This document shows positions 40,009 to 47,539 of a stretch of 52,078 bases of DNA, piece by piece (position 1 is the first letter of the stretch; the number at the start of each line of letters is the position of its first letter). The notes beneath the pieces were generated by a model. That model had not been told where the DNA came from. It worked only from the letters and a program-made list of their open reading frames with translations, and did no database searches. Made by a program: the position numbers and the translations under genes. The DNA comes from a virus, in IMG/VR virus record IMGVR_UViG_3300021062_000003, positions 1 to 52,078 of that record; one strand, written 5' to 3'.

Positions 40009-40320
40009 TCAAGGGGCATCCCCGAAGATTTTTTTCACCCGCTTCAATTCCGATGGACTGCCCACCAGCAGCCGATCCTTGGAATCGAACCGGAAACCAA
40101 AGTCGCGCTCTTGCTGCTTTCGCACGGCGGGGCAAGGGGCTCCATAGCTTTCCAGGGCCAGTTCGCTCTTGAAGCAACCGATGTCCAGGCCCGGTTGCGG
40201 CACACGGTTCAGGTCAGGCATTTTGCACTCGGGACAGTCCACCAGGGCGGGGTCGGTCATCCGCTGCATTTCTTCCATGCGATGTCCGCAGGAGCCACAT
40301 TCGTATTCGTAAGTCGGCAT
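40009..40320 (-). CDS. FmdB-type zinc-ribbon protein
   Basis: In this 103-residue protein the N-terminus MPTYEYECGSCGHRMEEMQ with a later CPEC is the hallmark of FmdB/CxxC_CXXC_SSSS zinc ribbons, which bind one zinc through two CxxC pairs. The C-terminal half is basic and helical (SPSELKRVKKIFGDA). Such ribbons occur as regulators or small structural proteins. Here it lies in the head gene cluster between portal and scaffold, and its role is unknown. Confidence 0.78.
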   Translation of the reverse strand: MPTYEYECGSCGHRMEEMQRMTDPALVDCPECKMPDLNRVPQPGLDIGCFKSELALESYGAPCPAVRKQQERDFGFRFDSKDRLLVGSPSELKRVKKIFGDAP

Positions 40321-40323
40321 GTT

Positions 40324-40521
40324 CTACCTCGCCAGCTTCAATATGGGTCCACAGTTTTCTTTGAGAGCAACACCGTTCAACTGAGCAACGGCCGCCGCTT
40401 TTCGGCGTGACAGTTCGATGCGAGTTCTCTCATTCTCTGCCAGGGCGTCGTCCAACTCTCGAATCTCAGACCGAAGCTGATCGACCAACTCGACATCGCT
40501 TGTTGATTCTGAGATTTTCAT
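40324..40521 (-). CDS. Small coiled-coil protein
   Basis: This 65-residue protein is almost all one heptad-patterned helix (VELVDQLRSEIRELDDALAE and following). The ATG overlaps the stop of the small Trp-rich frame upstream (ATGA). It is possibly a head-assembly accessory. Confidence 0.6.
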   Translation of the reverse strand: MKISESTSDVELVDQLRSEIRELDDALAENERTRIELSRRKAAAVAQLNGVALKENCGPILKLAR

Positions 40522-40694
40522 TCAAAGTCCTCTGGCGGCTTCTCGCCACGCTTCCACCAATCGTCGGCCTCATCTTCCTCGCAGCGATGCGGCGCGTCGG
40601 TTTCTGGTGTCCACTCTGCGGGCTCGCCGCCATTTTTCCACCAGTCGCCCCGGGGCCAGGATCGTCGCCACTTCCAAAGACGCTCATGTTCAAT
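40518..40694 (-). CDS. Small Trp-rich acidic protein, start uncertain
   Basis: This frame of about 58 codons contains two copies of a short motif, DWWKNGGEPAEW and DDWWKRGEKPPEDFE. Its stop overlaps the next ATG, which supports it. No ATG, GTG or TTG lies in frame after the portal gene. The best candidate is an ATT that overlaps the portal stop (ATTGA), so the start is unusual. The function is unknown. Confidence 0.42.
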   Translation of the reverse strand: MEHERLWKWRRSWPRGDWWKNGGEPAEWTPETDAPHRCEEDEADDWWKRGEKPPEDFE

Positions 40695-42519
40695 ACCTCT
40701 GTCGGCCAGCCTGCGATGCTCCCAACGTCGAGCCCGACATGGCCTGTGAAGAATACTTTCCGTTGGCGACCGTCGAGCTATCACGTCGCCCGCCCGCCAT
40801 CTGCGGAGCGGCGTTGGTGCTACGGTCCATCGACCGCATCGTTTGAGCCTTGCCGCCACCGCCACCAGAGAACGCTTGGGCCATTTCCTGCTGCTGTTGC
40901 TGCATCATTACCTGCCGATGCTCCATCATCCTGCGGGCGATGGTTTCTTGGTCACGGAACACGTCGGCGATTTCCGCGTCAAGCTCGATCTGCTGGGCCA
41001 TGTTGCGAATGAGCCGTTGGGCGCTGATGGCAAACTCGCTGATCTGCTCGGCCTGATAGCTAGCCGGGATGCCCTCGACCAAGAACTGCATCAGGCGGCC
41101 GAACTTCGTTTGCTCATCGGTGTATGGCTCTTGCCACGCCTTCACCTTGAACTGATAGTCGTAGAAGCTGCCTTGCCGAACTTGAGGGTTGTAATAAACC
41201 TCCATCGGCTCGCCCAACTGGTCCTCGATCGTCAGCGTTTCGTCAATGATCGGATCATGGTGCAGGTAGTATCCGCAATCCTCGGCGATCTCGGCACAGA
41301 ACTGATTGACCGCTCCACGGTGGGCGCTCAACCGTTGCTGAATGTTGCCCATGAGAATCTGAGACTGGCCGAGCGTCTTGGCGCCAGGCCCATTGCCGGC
41401 CGTCAGATCGATGTTGCCGGCCTGCTGGCTGAAAAGCTGCTGCATGAACGCCGATTCTTGGAACATGCTTTGCGAAGGGCCTTTGTACTCGATGGCCGCC
41501 ACGCTTGTCGGATTTTCCATCTTGACGATCGCGCCGTCCTTGGCGTCTTGGACAACCACCGCATCATCGTCGGCGCCCGGCTCGTACCCATACAGCGTCT
41601 TGGCCCGAGCAGTCTGCGACATGAACTTGCGGAAGTGCATGTTGATCGCTTCGTGCAAGTCGTGAATCACGCTCAATGGCGGCACGGGATACACATTGTT
41701 CGGCAGCGGGTTGAGCGAGAGGAACCGATACGGGCCATGCTTCGGGCCGCCCCAATCTTTTGTTGCGACAACCTCGAACCTGCTGGGGCTGTATCCCATT
41801 GTGACGATGACCTGATCGCGGGGAATGAAGCAATCAACCAGCGTGATGTAATCGGAGAACCGGCTTTCCTCGGAGTCAACGTCGGGATTGCCGATGCGGG
41901 TGACGTTCAATCGGTCGTCGCCCTCTCGGCCCGATGCCAGTTTGGTCAACTTGTCTTTGTCTGCCCCCTCGATCCCATAGGCATCGTCCAGGGGCATCCC
42001 ATACTTGTTGGCCGCCCAGGTCCACTTCTTCAATCCGCGAGCGTTGGGGTCGCACGCGAAGTCGTCCAGGTCGATGCGGTCGATGAAGATGCCGGCCGGC
42101 GACGGGAATCCCTGATAGTGCGGCGCGTTGTCGCTGTTGGTTGATCCGATTTTGACGATCGATAGTCCCGCTAGGGCGTCGGCCACGCACATCTTGTTGG
42201 TGTCGGGAAAGCAGTTGGCCCACCAGACCCGTTCGACTGTTCGGCCGTACACACGGGCGTCGGCGGCAAGGCCGGTGACCGTGGAAGTCATATTCAGCCG
42301 CGGCATGCCGCTCACCAGATTCGCCGAGAGCGTGTAGAACGTCGTGTTCATCAGGTTCAAGGGAATGGCGAGCCCCTTGTCATCTTTGAAGTACATCGAT
42401 CCAGCGACTTGCCGCAACAGCTTCTCGCGCATGGATCGGCGTTCATCCCAATGCTCGAAGCCGTTGTTGATGACCCGGCTCAGACGATCCTTGTTGACTT
42501 CAAGTGAGTATTTCGCCAT
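40690..42519 (-). CDS. Portal protein
   Basis: This 609-residue protein is encoded directly after the large terminase. It has the helical, acidic layout of podovirus portals: LMNTTFYTLSANLVSGMPRL near the N-terminus, PPLSVIHDLHEAINMHFRKF in the stem region, and a Gln-rich C-terminal helix (MMEHRQVMMQQQQQEMAQAF) then a Gly/Ser-rich tail. The portal forms the dodecameric DNA gate at one vertex. The ribosome site AGGA lies in a small hairpin loop seven bases before the ATG. Confidence 0.82.
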   Translation of the reverse strand: MAKYSLEVNKDRLSRVINNGFEHWDERRSMREKLLRQVAGSMYFKDDKGLAIPLNLMNTTFYTLSANLVSGMPRLNMTSTVTGLAADARVYGRTVERVWWANCFPDTNKMCVADALAGLSIVKIGSTNSDNAPHYQGFPSPAGIFIDRIDLDDFACDPNARGLKKWTWAANKYGMPLDDAYGIEGADKDKLTKLASGREGDDRLNVTRIGNPDVDSEESRFSDYITLVDCFIPRDQVIVTMGYSPSRFEVVATKDWGGPKHGPYRFLSLNPLPNNVYPVPPLSVIHDLHEAINMHFRKFMSQTARAKTLYGYEPGADDDAVVVQDAKDGAIVKMENPTSVAAIEYKGPSQSMFQESAFMQQLFSQQAGNIDLTAGNGPGAKTLGQSQILMGNIQQRLSAHRGAVNQFCAEIAEDCGYYLHHDPIIDETLTIEDQLGEPMEVYYNPQVRQGSFYDYQFKVKAWQEPYTDEQTKFGRLMQFLVEGIPASYQAEQISEFAISAQRLIRNMAQQIELDAEIADVFRDQETIARRMMEHRQVMMQQQQQEMAQAFSGGGGGKAQTMRSMDRSTNAAPQMAGGRRDSSTVANGKYSSQAMSGSTLGASQAGRQRY

Positions 42520-42522
42520 CGT

Positions 42523-42536
42523 CGCATCCTTGCGTT
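42523..42536 (-). promoter_or_regulatory. Hairpin with ribosome site in the loop before the portal gene
   Basis: CGCA-TCCT-TGCG on the plus strand reads CGCA-AGGA-TGCG on the minus strand. The loop AGGA is seven bases before the portal ATG. The same 14 bases (CGCATCCTTGCGTT) recur before the scaffold gene. Confidence 0.55.
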
Positions 42537-42553
42537 CGCGGGCATGATATCAG

Positions 42554-44458
42554 TCAGCCTGTCCAGCGGGAAAGGTTTTCTTCTTTCTCACCGGGAATCT
42601 CAACCTTGATCCGCTTGCCCTCATCGTTCAATTCGTACATTTCCTTCGGAGGCCGGTAAACCTGGGCTTTCCGCATGGCTTCCCACAGAATGCCGACCGA
42701 CACCACCCGGTCGCCGTGATTCTTGCGGGCTCGCTCGGGAATCTCGACAAGGCCGGCCGGTCCAACCGATCCATCCTCGAAGTTCATGTAATCCTCTTGC
42801 TCGCGAAGCGTGTATTCGTCGGGGATGACAAACTCATCGGCGGCCTGTGCTTGGCGAAGTTGCTCCAGCAGCGTCAAGATCGACGTGGGATTGTTCCACC
42901 ATCCGAGCTTCTTTGATTTCTGCTCTGATCGCTGATCCTTGGCGACACGCTTATAGACATACGGCCAGTGGTACTTCATCACGATGCGGCCGAACACTTC
43001 GCCGTAGCCGTTGGCCTCCCACGCCAGGAACGCCGGCTTCTCATGCCCGCCAAACCAGATCGCGGCCTTGACCATTTCGCGGGCCAAGTCTTCCGGCAGG
43101 ATGTGCGATGACACGAAGTTCGCCACCAGCCGCTTATGCTCTTGACTGCCGACTTGGATGGCGCTGTTGGCGGCGCCGACGCCCATGCCGATGTCGGCGC
43201 CCATGACGTACTGATCGTCCTGCGGCGGCCTTCGCGTGAGCGGGAACCAAAGTTGCCATTTTCCATTCTCCAGCGGGACAAATTGAATGAACTTTGGAGT
43301 GCGTTTCTTGAACGTGATCCCCGTCTTGCCACTGTCGATGACCAGTTCGCCACGGATGCACGGATCGCATTGGAACTTGGCCCGGTGCTGAGCGATCATC
43401 ACAGACGGAAAGAACAAGTCGCCGGCCGAAGAGTGATCCATGTCGTAGTTGACGGCCACATACTTCGGGTCATGCGCCCAAATCTTGCACTGTTCGTCAT
43501 ACCAAGGGCTGTGCCACTTGCCATCTTCTCCGATGAAACGTCCGATCGCTTTCTCGGGGTGCCGCGACCAGTGCAGCGGAATCAATGTGGTCGCCGGGTT
43601 GTTGCGGATTCGCGTGAAAGCGATGCCGGTTTTGTCCGGCGTCGAGACGTGGAACTGGACCACAACCGTCTCGCCCATGTTGCGGCTGATGGCCTCCAGG
43701 TTCGGAATCTTCGCCGCCTCGTCGATCAGGCACGCCGCGGCACGCTGCGACTGGCCGGAGAACTGCGACGTTGTTTCGCCGGTGAACGTGTTGTTGTTGT
43801 TGAGGTTCGCCAGCCGGTTCTCGGCCCGGTTGATTTCCGGCCTCATCCAGCTTGGCAGGAAAGATATCATGTAATCGACTTTGCCGAACAGCGAGTCAAC
43901 TACGTAGCGGGTGTCAACCAACTCCTCTTTGCGCGAGAGCAAGATGAAGTTGCGGCCCTTGATGAACCGCCATTGGTGAAGCATGTACGCCAGCACCAAC
44001 CACGATGCCCCCATTTCGCGGCTCTTGTCGATGACACAGTTGCCGCCCTTGCCCTTTTCGCCAGCCTTGTAGGGCAGGTGGATCGCCATTTCGTCGATCG
44101 CATCCATCTGGCATTGCCAGAGGATGTAAGGCACGTCGATTGCCTCTTCGTCGGCGAGGACCGTGAAGCCTGATTCATCTTGCTCTCGCTGTCTTTTCGT
44201 CCATCCGAACAAGTTGATGAACAGTTGTGGCGACTCCCGGCATGCCAACAGCAACTCACGCTGGAACCCTTCATCCTGCTCGGCGTCGGCAAGGATGCGG
44301 GCTCGCTGGATTCGGACGGGGCATTTGGACGGGTCGCGGTTATTGACGGCCGTTCGGATTGCTATTCCCGTCGCCGGGCAACGCCACGGGTCGGGGAGCA
44401 AGACCGGGGATTTCGCCCATTTGCTCCACTCGATTTCGCGTTTGTTCACTGAGGACAT
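42554..44458 (-). CDS. Terminase large subunit
   Basis: This 634-residue packaging motor starts at ATG 44458 with AAGGTGAG upstream. The ATPase half has an adapted Walker A, KSREMGASW (145-153), and Walker B CLIDEA (D246, E247). The nuclease half shows the three acidic residues: D422 in VMGADIGMG, E481 in AWEANGYG, and D583 in NHGDRVV. It pumps DNA into the procapsid and cuts it. Its first 40 codons overlap the small terminase candidate by 119 bp. Confidence 0.9.
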   Translation of the reverse strand: MSSVNKREIEWSKWAKSPVLLPDPWRCPATGIAIRTAVNNRDPSKCPVRIQRARILADAEQDEGFQRELLLACRESPQLFINLFGWTKRQREQDESGFTVLADEEAIDVPYILWQCQMDAIDEMAIHLPYKAGEKGKGGNCVIDKSREMGASWLVLAYMLHQWRFIKGRNFILLSRKEELVDTRYVVDSLFGKVDYMISFLPSWMRPEINRAENRLANLNNNNTFTGETTSQFSGQSQRAAACLIDEAAKIPNLEAISRNMGETVVVQFHVSTPDKTGIAFTRIRNNPATTLIPLHWSRHPEKAIGRFIGEDGKWHSPWYDEQCKIWAHDPKYVAVNYDMDHSSAGDLFFPSVMIAQHRAKFQCDPCIRGELVIDSGKTGITFKKRTPKFIQFVPLENGKWQLWFPLTRRPPQDDQYVMGADIGMGVGAANSAIQVGSQEHKRLVANFVSSHILPEDLAREMVKAAIWFGGHEKPAFLAWEANGYGEVFGRIVMKYHWPYVYKRVAKDQRSEQKSKKLGWWNNPTSILTLLEQLRQAQAADEFVIPDEYTLREQEDYMNFEDGSVGPAGLVEIPERARKNHGDRVVSVGILWEAMRKAQVYRPPKEMYELNDEGKRIKVEIPGEKEENLSRWTG

Positions 44459-44852
44459 CGCTCACCTTGTCTTGCGAAGCGCCGACGATGTGTTCCTGTC
44501 GCGGCTTGCCGAGGATGCGGTCCATGACGACTTGGCTGGCCTCCATGCGAATGTCGAGCGGAACAAGCTCCTCACGCATGACGGCAACCATCAGCGACAA
44601 GGCATACTCGGCATCATCGCCGTAGACAGTCTGGACCGACTTCTTGAAACGGACCACTTCACCCTTGGAGTCGCGGCGGCATTTCTTGAGCCGCTGCTGG
44701 CTGATGACGATTGAATCCTCGAACGTCTGGCAGCCGTTGAGTATCGGCGATCGGTCTTTTCCGCGAAGCGTGAACGCTTCCGGGCCGCCTTCATCTTCGT
44801 CCCCAATTGGGGACGCGAGATCGTCATTGTATCCATCATCTTCGGCGGTCAT
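44340..44852 (-). CDS. Candidate terminase small subunit
   Basis: This 170-residue protein sits directly upstream of the large terminase. An acidic N-terminus holds SPIGD at 14-18 (palindrome copy 9). The middle is helical, with LVPLDIRMEASQVVMDRILG then KPRQEHIV, a pattern shared by small-terminase or DUF5681-like proteins. The C-terminus is disordered and overlaps the large terminase gene by 119 bp. No classical N-terminal HTH is obvious, so the call depends on position and helix pattern. Confidence 0.6.
   Translation of the reverse strand: MTAEDDGYNDDLASPIGDEDEGGPEAFTLRGKDRSPILNGCQTFEDSIVISQQRLKKCRRDSKGEVVRFKKSVQTVYGDDAEYALSLMVAVMREELVPLDIRMEASQVVMDRILGKPRQEHIVGASQDKVSDVLSEQTRNRVEQMGEIPGLAPRPVALPGDGNSNPNGRQ
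44799..44814. repeat. 16-bp palindrome, copy 9 (inside gene)
   Basis: This is an exact GTCCCCAATTGGGGAC encoding SPIGD in the acidic N-terminal linker of the small terminase candidate. Confidence 0.97.
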
Positions 44853-44855
44853 GGC

Positions 44856-45518
44856 TCAGATCATCGCGTACAGGAAGTTCCAGGCGGTCAAGGTGTTCTT
44901 GGCCCCTTCGATTTCAATGTGCTGGGCGCCGCCGATGTCGAAGTAGCAGTACGCAGCGGCGTCGTCGGCCGCGGTCGGATGCTCGGTCGTTCCGAAGCCT
45001 GTGGTGTTCAGGCCGCGGTACACTTCACTGGAAAATGTGTCGCAATAACGCCAAAGCTCGCTGATCCGACCGCCGGACACTCCGGTTTTGGCGCAGGTCA
45101 CGGCTGAGAAGTGAACGATCGCGTCGGCCGTCCACTGGAGAATGTCGTTGCGATTCTTGGCGTCGGTGAAAATCTCACGCCATGCCCAAACCGCCATCGG
45201 GATGCTCACGCCATCGCCGCCCAGACCAATCGGCTTGAGCAACAGCCAGTTTGCCCCATTGACTTCCAGCACGATCCGGCCAGTGGTCGGGTCCGTAAAG
45301 TCCATCGGGCTCTTGATGGACGCGGTTGCTATCACGTCGGCCTTGTTGGCGGCAGTCGTGACGGACGATCCGGCGTTGGTCATGCCGTGGGCGGCATCGA
45401 CGGTGGCCCGGTTGGGGTATCCCAGCTGCCAGGACGGCTGAATTGTCGCCGGCCAGTGCGGAGGAAGGCTTGGAGACACGCTTTGGTGCAGCGGATAGGT
45501 TATAGTATTGCGTGGCAT
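44856..45518 (-). CDS. First gene of the virion operon, beta-rich protein of unknown function
   Basis: This 220-residue protein starts at ATG 45518 after GGAGG. A Pro-rich opening is followed by beta structure (RIVLEVNGANWLLLKPIGLG). The end (IGGAQHIEIEGAKNTLTAWN) resembles strands in capsid-associated or head-fibre-like proteins. It starts 15 bp from the divergent plus-strand gene, so promoters must lie inside the neighbouring coding regions. Confidence 0.6.
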   Translation of the reverse strand: MPRNTITYPLHQSVSPSLPPHWPATIQPSWQLGYPNRATVDAAHGMTNAGSSVTTAANKADVIATASIKSPMDFTDPTTGRIVLEVNGANWLLLKPIGLGGDGVSIPMAVWAWREIFTDAKNRNDILQWTADAIVHFSAVTCAKTGVSGGRISELWRYCDTFSSEVYRGLNTTGFGTTEHPTAADDAAAYCYFDIGGAQHIEIEGAKNTLTAWNFLYAMI

Positions 45519-45533
45519 CGAAAGGATTCCTCC

Positions 45534-46373
45534 ATGAATCACAAGCAACAGCGGCGCGAAGAGCGCCAGAAAGGCTCATCCATGAGTCAACCGAACAATA
45601 GCACGACCCAGGCACCGACGCAAGGAAAACCCGCCATCACGGTCGAACAGGCATTCGCCGACTTTGTGGCGACCATCCCGGCCGAAAAGGCCAAGTTGAT
45701 TGAACTAGAGTTTGAACGGCGACAGCAGGTTCAGGCTGCCAAGCCTGCCAAGCCCGTCGCCGGAAAGCGGTTCGTTCCTGAATCGCTCACGCCTGAAATG
45801 ACCGATCGGGCCGTGGTGGACACGATCTACCAATGCACCCGCGAAACCGATCCGGCGGCGCATGAGCGGATCAAGGCGCCCAACGCGAAGGTTGAAGTGC
45901 TGGGCTACTACGACATCAGCGACTCGGCCGATGGCGACCTTGACGTGACTTGCTCGCCTGATCCGACTCGGCTTTCTGGCTCTCGGAAGGCCGCGATGAT
46001 CGTCCGCATCATCAACCCCGACCGAAAGCCGATGTTGGTGGCTTGGCTCAGCCCGCAGATGTGCATGCTGATGAAGTCCAACGTGCCCATGAGCGCGAGC
46101 GCGGAGCTTGGCTACGCCTACCGCATGATGAAGAAGCCGCACGACACTCGCAAGCTGATCCCCGGCATCGCCTTGAACGACTCGCCCGGCCGGCACATGG
46201 TCGGAGCCGGACCCACGATCGTCAACCGCAGCCGCGAATACGACGGGGGCCATCAGCCGTTCAAGCCCGATGGAAGCTATGGCGGCGCCAAGCCTGGCGA
46301 GGCGTCGAAGGCCCGGCAGATGCGTGAGCCCGTCAGCGTTCCCGCCTCGGCGATCGAAGGCGGCAACGAATGA
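45534..46373 (+). CDS. Unknown 279-residue protein, divergent from the virion operon
   Basis: The protein starts at ATG 45534 after AAAGGA; Met17 (45582) is an alternative. A basic, Gln-rich N-terminus is followed by a long helix (EQAFADFVATIPAEKAKLIE) and a mixed domain with DLDVTCSPDPTRLSGSRKAA and MLVAWLSPQMCMLMKS. A Gly/Pro-rich tail (PFKPDGSYGGAKPGEASKAR) ends the protein. TATAGT at 45501 is a possible -10. It is the only gene in its operon and ends at a strong terminator, suggesting separate regulation. No family is recognised. Confidence 0.66.
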   Translation: MNHKQQRREERQKGSSMSQPNNSTTQAPTQGKPAITVEQAFADFVATIPAEKAKLIELEFERRQQVQAAKPAKPVAGKRFVPESLTPEMTDRAVVDTIYQCTRETDPAAHERIKAPNAKVEVLGYYDISDSADGDLDVTCSPDPTRLSGSRKAAMIVRIINPDRKPMLVAWLSPQMCMLMKSNVPMSASAELGYAYRMMKKPHDTRKLIPGIALNDSPGRHMVGAGPTIVNRSREYDGGHQPFKPDGSYGGAKPGEASKARQMREPVSVPASAIEGGNE

Positions 46374-46414
46374 TCGGTTGACTCCTTTCTCATCGTGAGA
46401 TTGGAGGAAAAGGG

Positions 46415-46455
46415 CCGGCCGCCCCCGAGAGTGGAGGCGGCCGGTTTTACTTTTT
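46415..46455 (+). terminator. Rho-independent terminator
   Basis: CCGGCCGCC (46415-46423) and GGCGGCCGG (46436-46444) form a perfect 9-bp stem, followed by TTTTACTTTTT on the plus strand. It ends the transcript of the 45534-46373 gene. The converging minus-strand gene also ends here. Confidence 0.87.
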
Positions 46456-46656
46456 GGATTGCTGGGCCAACGCGATCCGCATTTGCGAAATGGCGCATGG
46501 CCGGGTTGAGCATTGAGTTTCCAACTCGCCGCATCGACAAGTCCAAACGACGCCGATCTGTCGGATTGACGCAACATGCGTCTTGCCGCTCACGGTGATC
46601 TTGACATGCTCATCGAGACGCGGCGATCGAGTTGTGCGGCGATAGCGGAGGTTCAC
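46447..46656 (-). CDS. Small Cys-rich protein
   Basis: This 69-residue protein starts at GTG 46656, overlapping the stop of the secreted gene upstream (GTGA). It contains WTCRCGELETQC and a later Cys, a possible zinc-binding knuckle, after a basic N-terminus. Coupling supports it as real. The family is unknown. Confidence 0.58.
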   Translation of the reverse strand: MNLRYRRTTRSPRLDEHVKITVSGKTHVASIRQIGVVWTCRCGELETQCSTRPCAISQMRIALAQQSKK

Positions 46657-47027
46657 TTCGGGTCGCCGGTCGTAAAGCTCCAGATGGCGCCCTCGACGTA
46701 CTTGACTTCGCCCAAGTTATAGACGACCCAGTAGTACGTCGTGTTCGCCATCAGGTTGTCAACGTGAATGGTTTCGGTCCACGGACCAGAATGCAGCGGA
46801 ACCCCTTGCTCGATGTCCTTGGGGTCCGTCGCCATGAACACGAACACTTCCTTCGTGCCGGCCCCGTTGACCCAGCACAGGTCAATGCCGTCATCAGGCG
46901 AGATTCCAGTTGACGTGTCCTCGGGCAGCGGATTCGACGGACGATCAGGCGGTGGACCGACCAGGGCGACCATCATGCAGGCACACAACACCGACAGACA
47001 ACGAGCCTTCCACGTCAAGCGATTCAT
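46653..47027 (-). CDS. Secreted fibronectin-like protein
   Basis: This 124-residue protein starts at ATG 47027 after AAAAGGAGAG. The N-terminal basic stretch and hydrophobic helix (CLSVLCACMMVALVG) form a signal peptide. The rest is one fibronectin III-like domain with GIDLCWVNGAGTKEVFVFMA, NTTYYWVVYN and GAIWSFTTGD. It is closely similar to the last domain of the virion protein at 18558-20690 (for example WTNGANTDEVMVF and TYYWQVYN). Export into the periplasm or onto the cell surface is predicted. It may act in superinfection exclusion or as a decoy, but this is speculation. Confidence 0.7.
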   Translation of the reverse strand: MNRLTWKARCLSVLCACMMVALVGPPPDRPSNPLPEDTSTGISPDDGIDLCWVNGAGTKEVFVFMATDPKDIEQGVPLHSGPWTETIHVDNLMANTTYYWVVYNLGEVKYVEGAIWSFTTGDPK

Positions 47028-47198
47028 ACAAACTCTCCTTTTCCTGTTTCAATCCCAAACCCACCATCGACCGGCGCAATTAGTCACTGAATCAACACCG
47101 GGCACGCAAAACGTACCATCCATTTTGGAAAAAACCACCGAACGACACCCTTACAAACCGACAATTAGGGAATTGTTTTTGGGACACGCAAGGCCGCC

Positions 47199-47214
47199 GT
47201 CCCCAATTGGGGAC
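47199..47214. repeat. 16-bp palindrome, copy 10 (intergenic)
   Basis: This is an exact GTCCCCAATTGGGGAC. It abuts the T-run of a leftward terminator at 47215 and lies 171 nt upstream of the ATG at 47027. Confidence 0.97.
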
Positions 47215-47257
47215 AAAAAGATAGCTGGCCCGGTCATCTGATACATAACCGGGCCAG
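47215..47257 (-). terminator. Rho-independent terminator (leftward)
   Basis: CTGGCCCGGT/ACCGGGCCAG is a perfect 10-bp stem with a 13-nt loop. On the minus strand CTATCTTTTTG follows. It would stop transcripts from the gene at 47513-47728 before the secreted fibronectin-like gene. Confidence 0.82.
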
Positions 47258-47512
47258 CATCGCCATCCGGCTCCACGCCATTCCGAGATCATCATGACAC
47301 GCTCCAGCCCGCCAAGCAAGCCCAAAATGCCGACATTCACACAAATTCTAGGGCGACTTTCCGATGGATTTAGCCTGAATCACGTCGTAAGTTGTTGTGT
47401 CAGTTGAGTTTGCCATCCACCCGCGCTTCCCCGGAGGGGAGCCTACAAGTCCTGATGGAACCCGCGACCGCCTCCACGCCGTCGCCATAATGCAAAGACC
47501 ATCAGGATTGAA
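47258..47512. other. Non-coding stretch with inverted repeats; one possible tiny ORF
   Basis: No supported gene lies here. A 37-codon plus-strand frame (47294-47407) is too short to judge. The second half carries the hairpin TCCCC/GGGGA (47428-47440) and the pair TCCTGATGG (47450-47458)/CCATCAGGA (47499-47507), which encloses GCGAC/GTCGC. Confidence 0.5.
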
Positions 47513-47539
47513 TCAGCCCGGACTTGTTCCGGGCTTTTT
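47428..47539 (+). ncRNA. Candidate structured small RNA ending in a terminator
   Basis: In order on the plus strand: a short GC hairpin, a 9-bp long-range stem (TCCTGATGG/CCATCAGGA) with a nested 5-bp stem, then AGCCCGG-loop-CCGGGCT and TTTTT (47515-47539). Three consecutive stems and a terminator within about 110 nt look like a small RNA. No clear promoter is seen. The terminator arm also encodes the last residues of the minus-strand gene, so the stems may partly serve that transcript. Confidence 0.42.
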
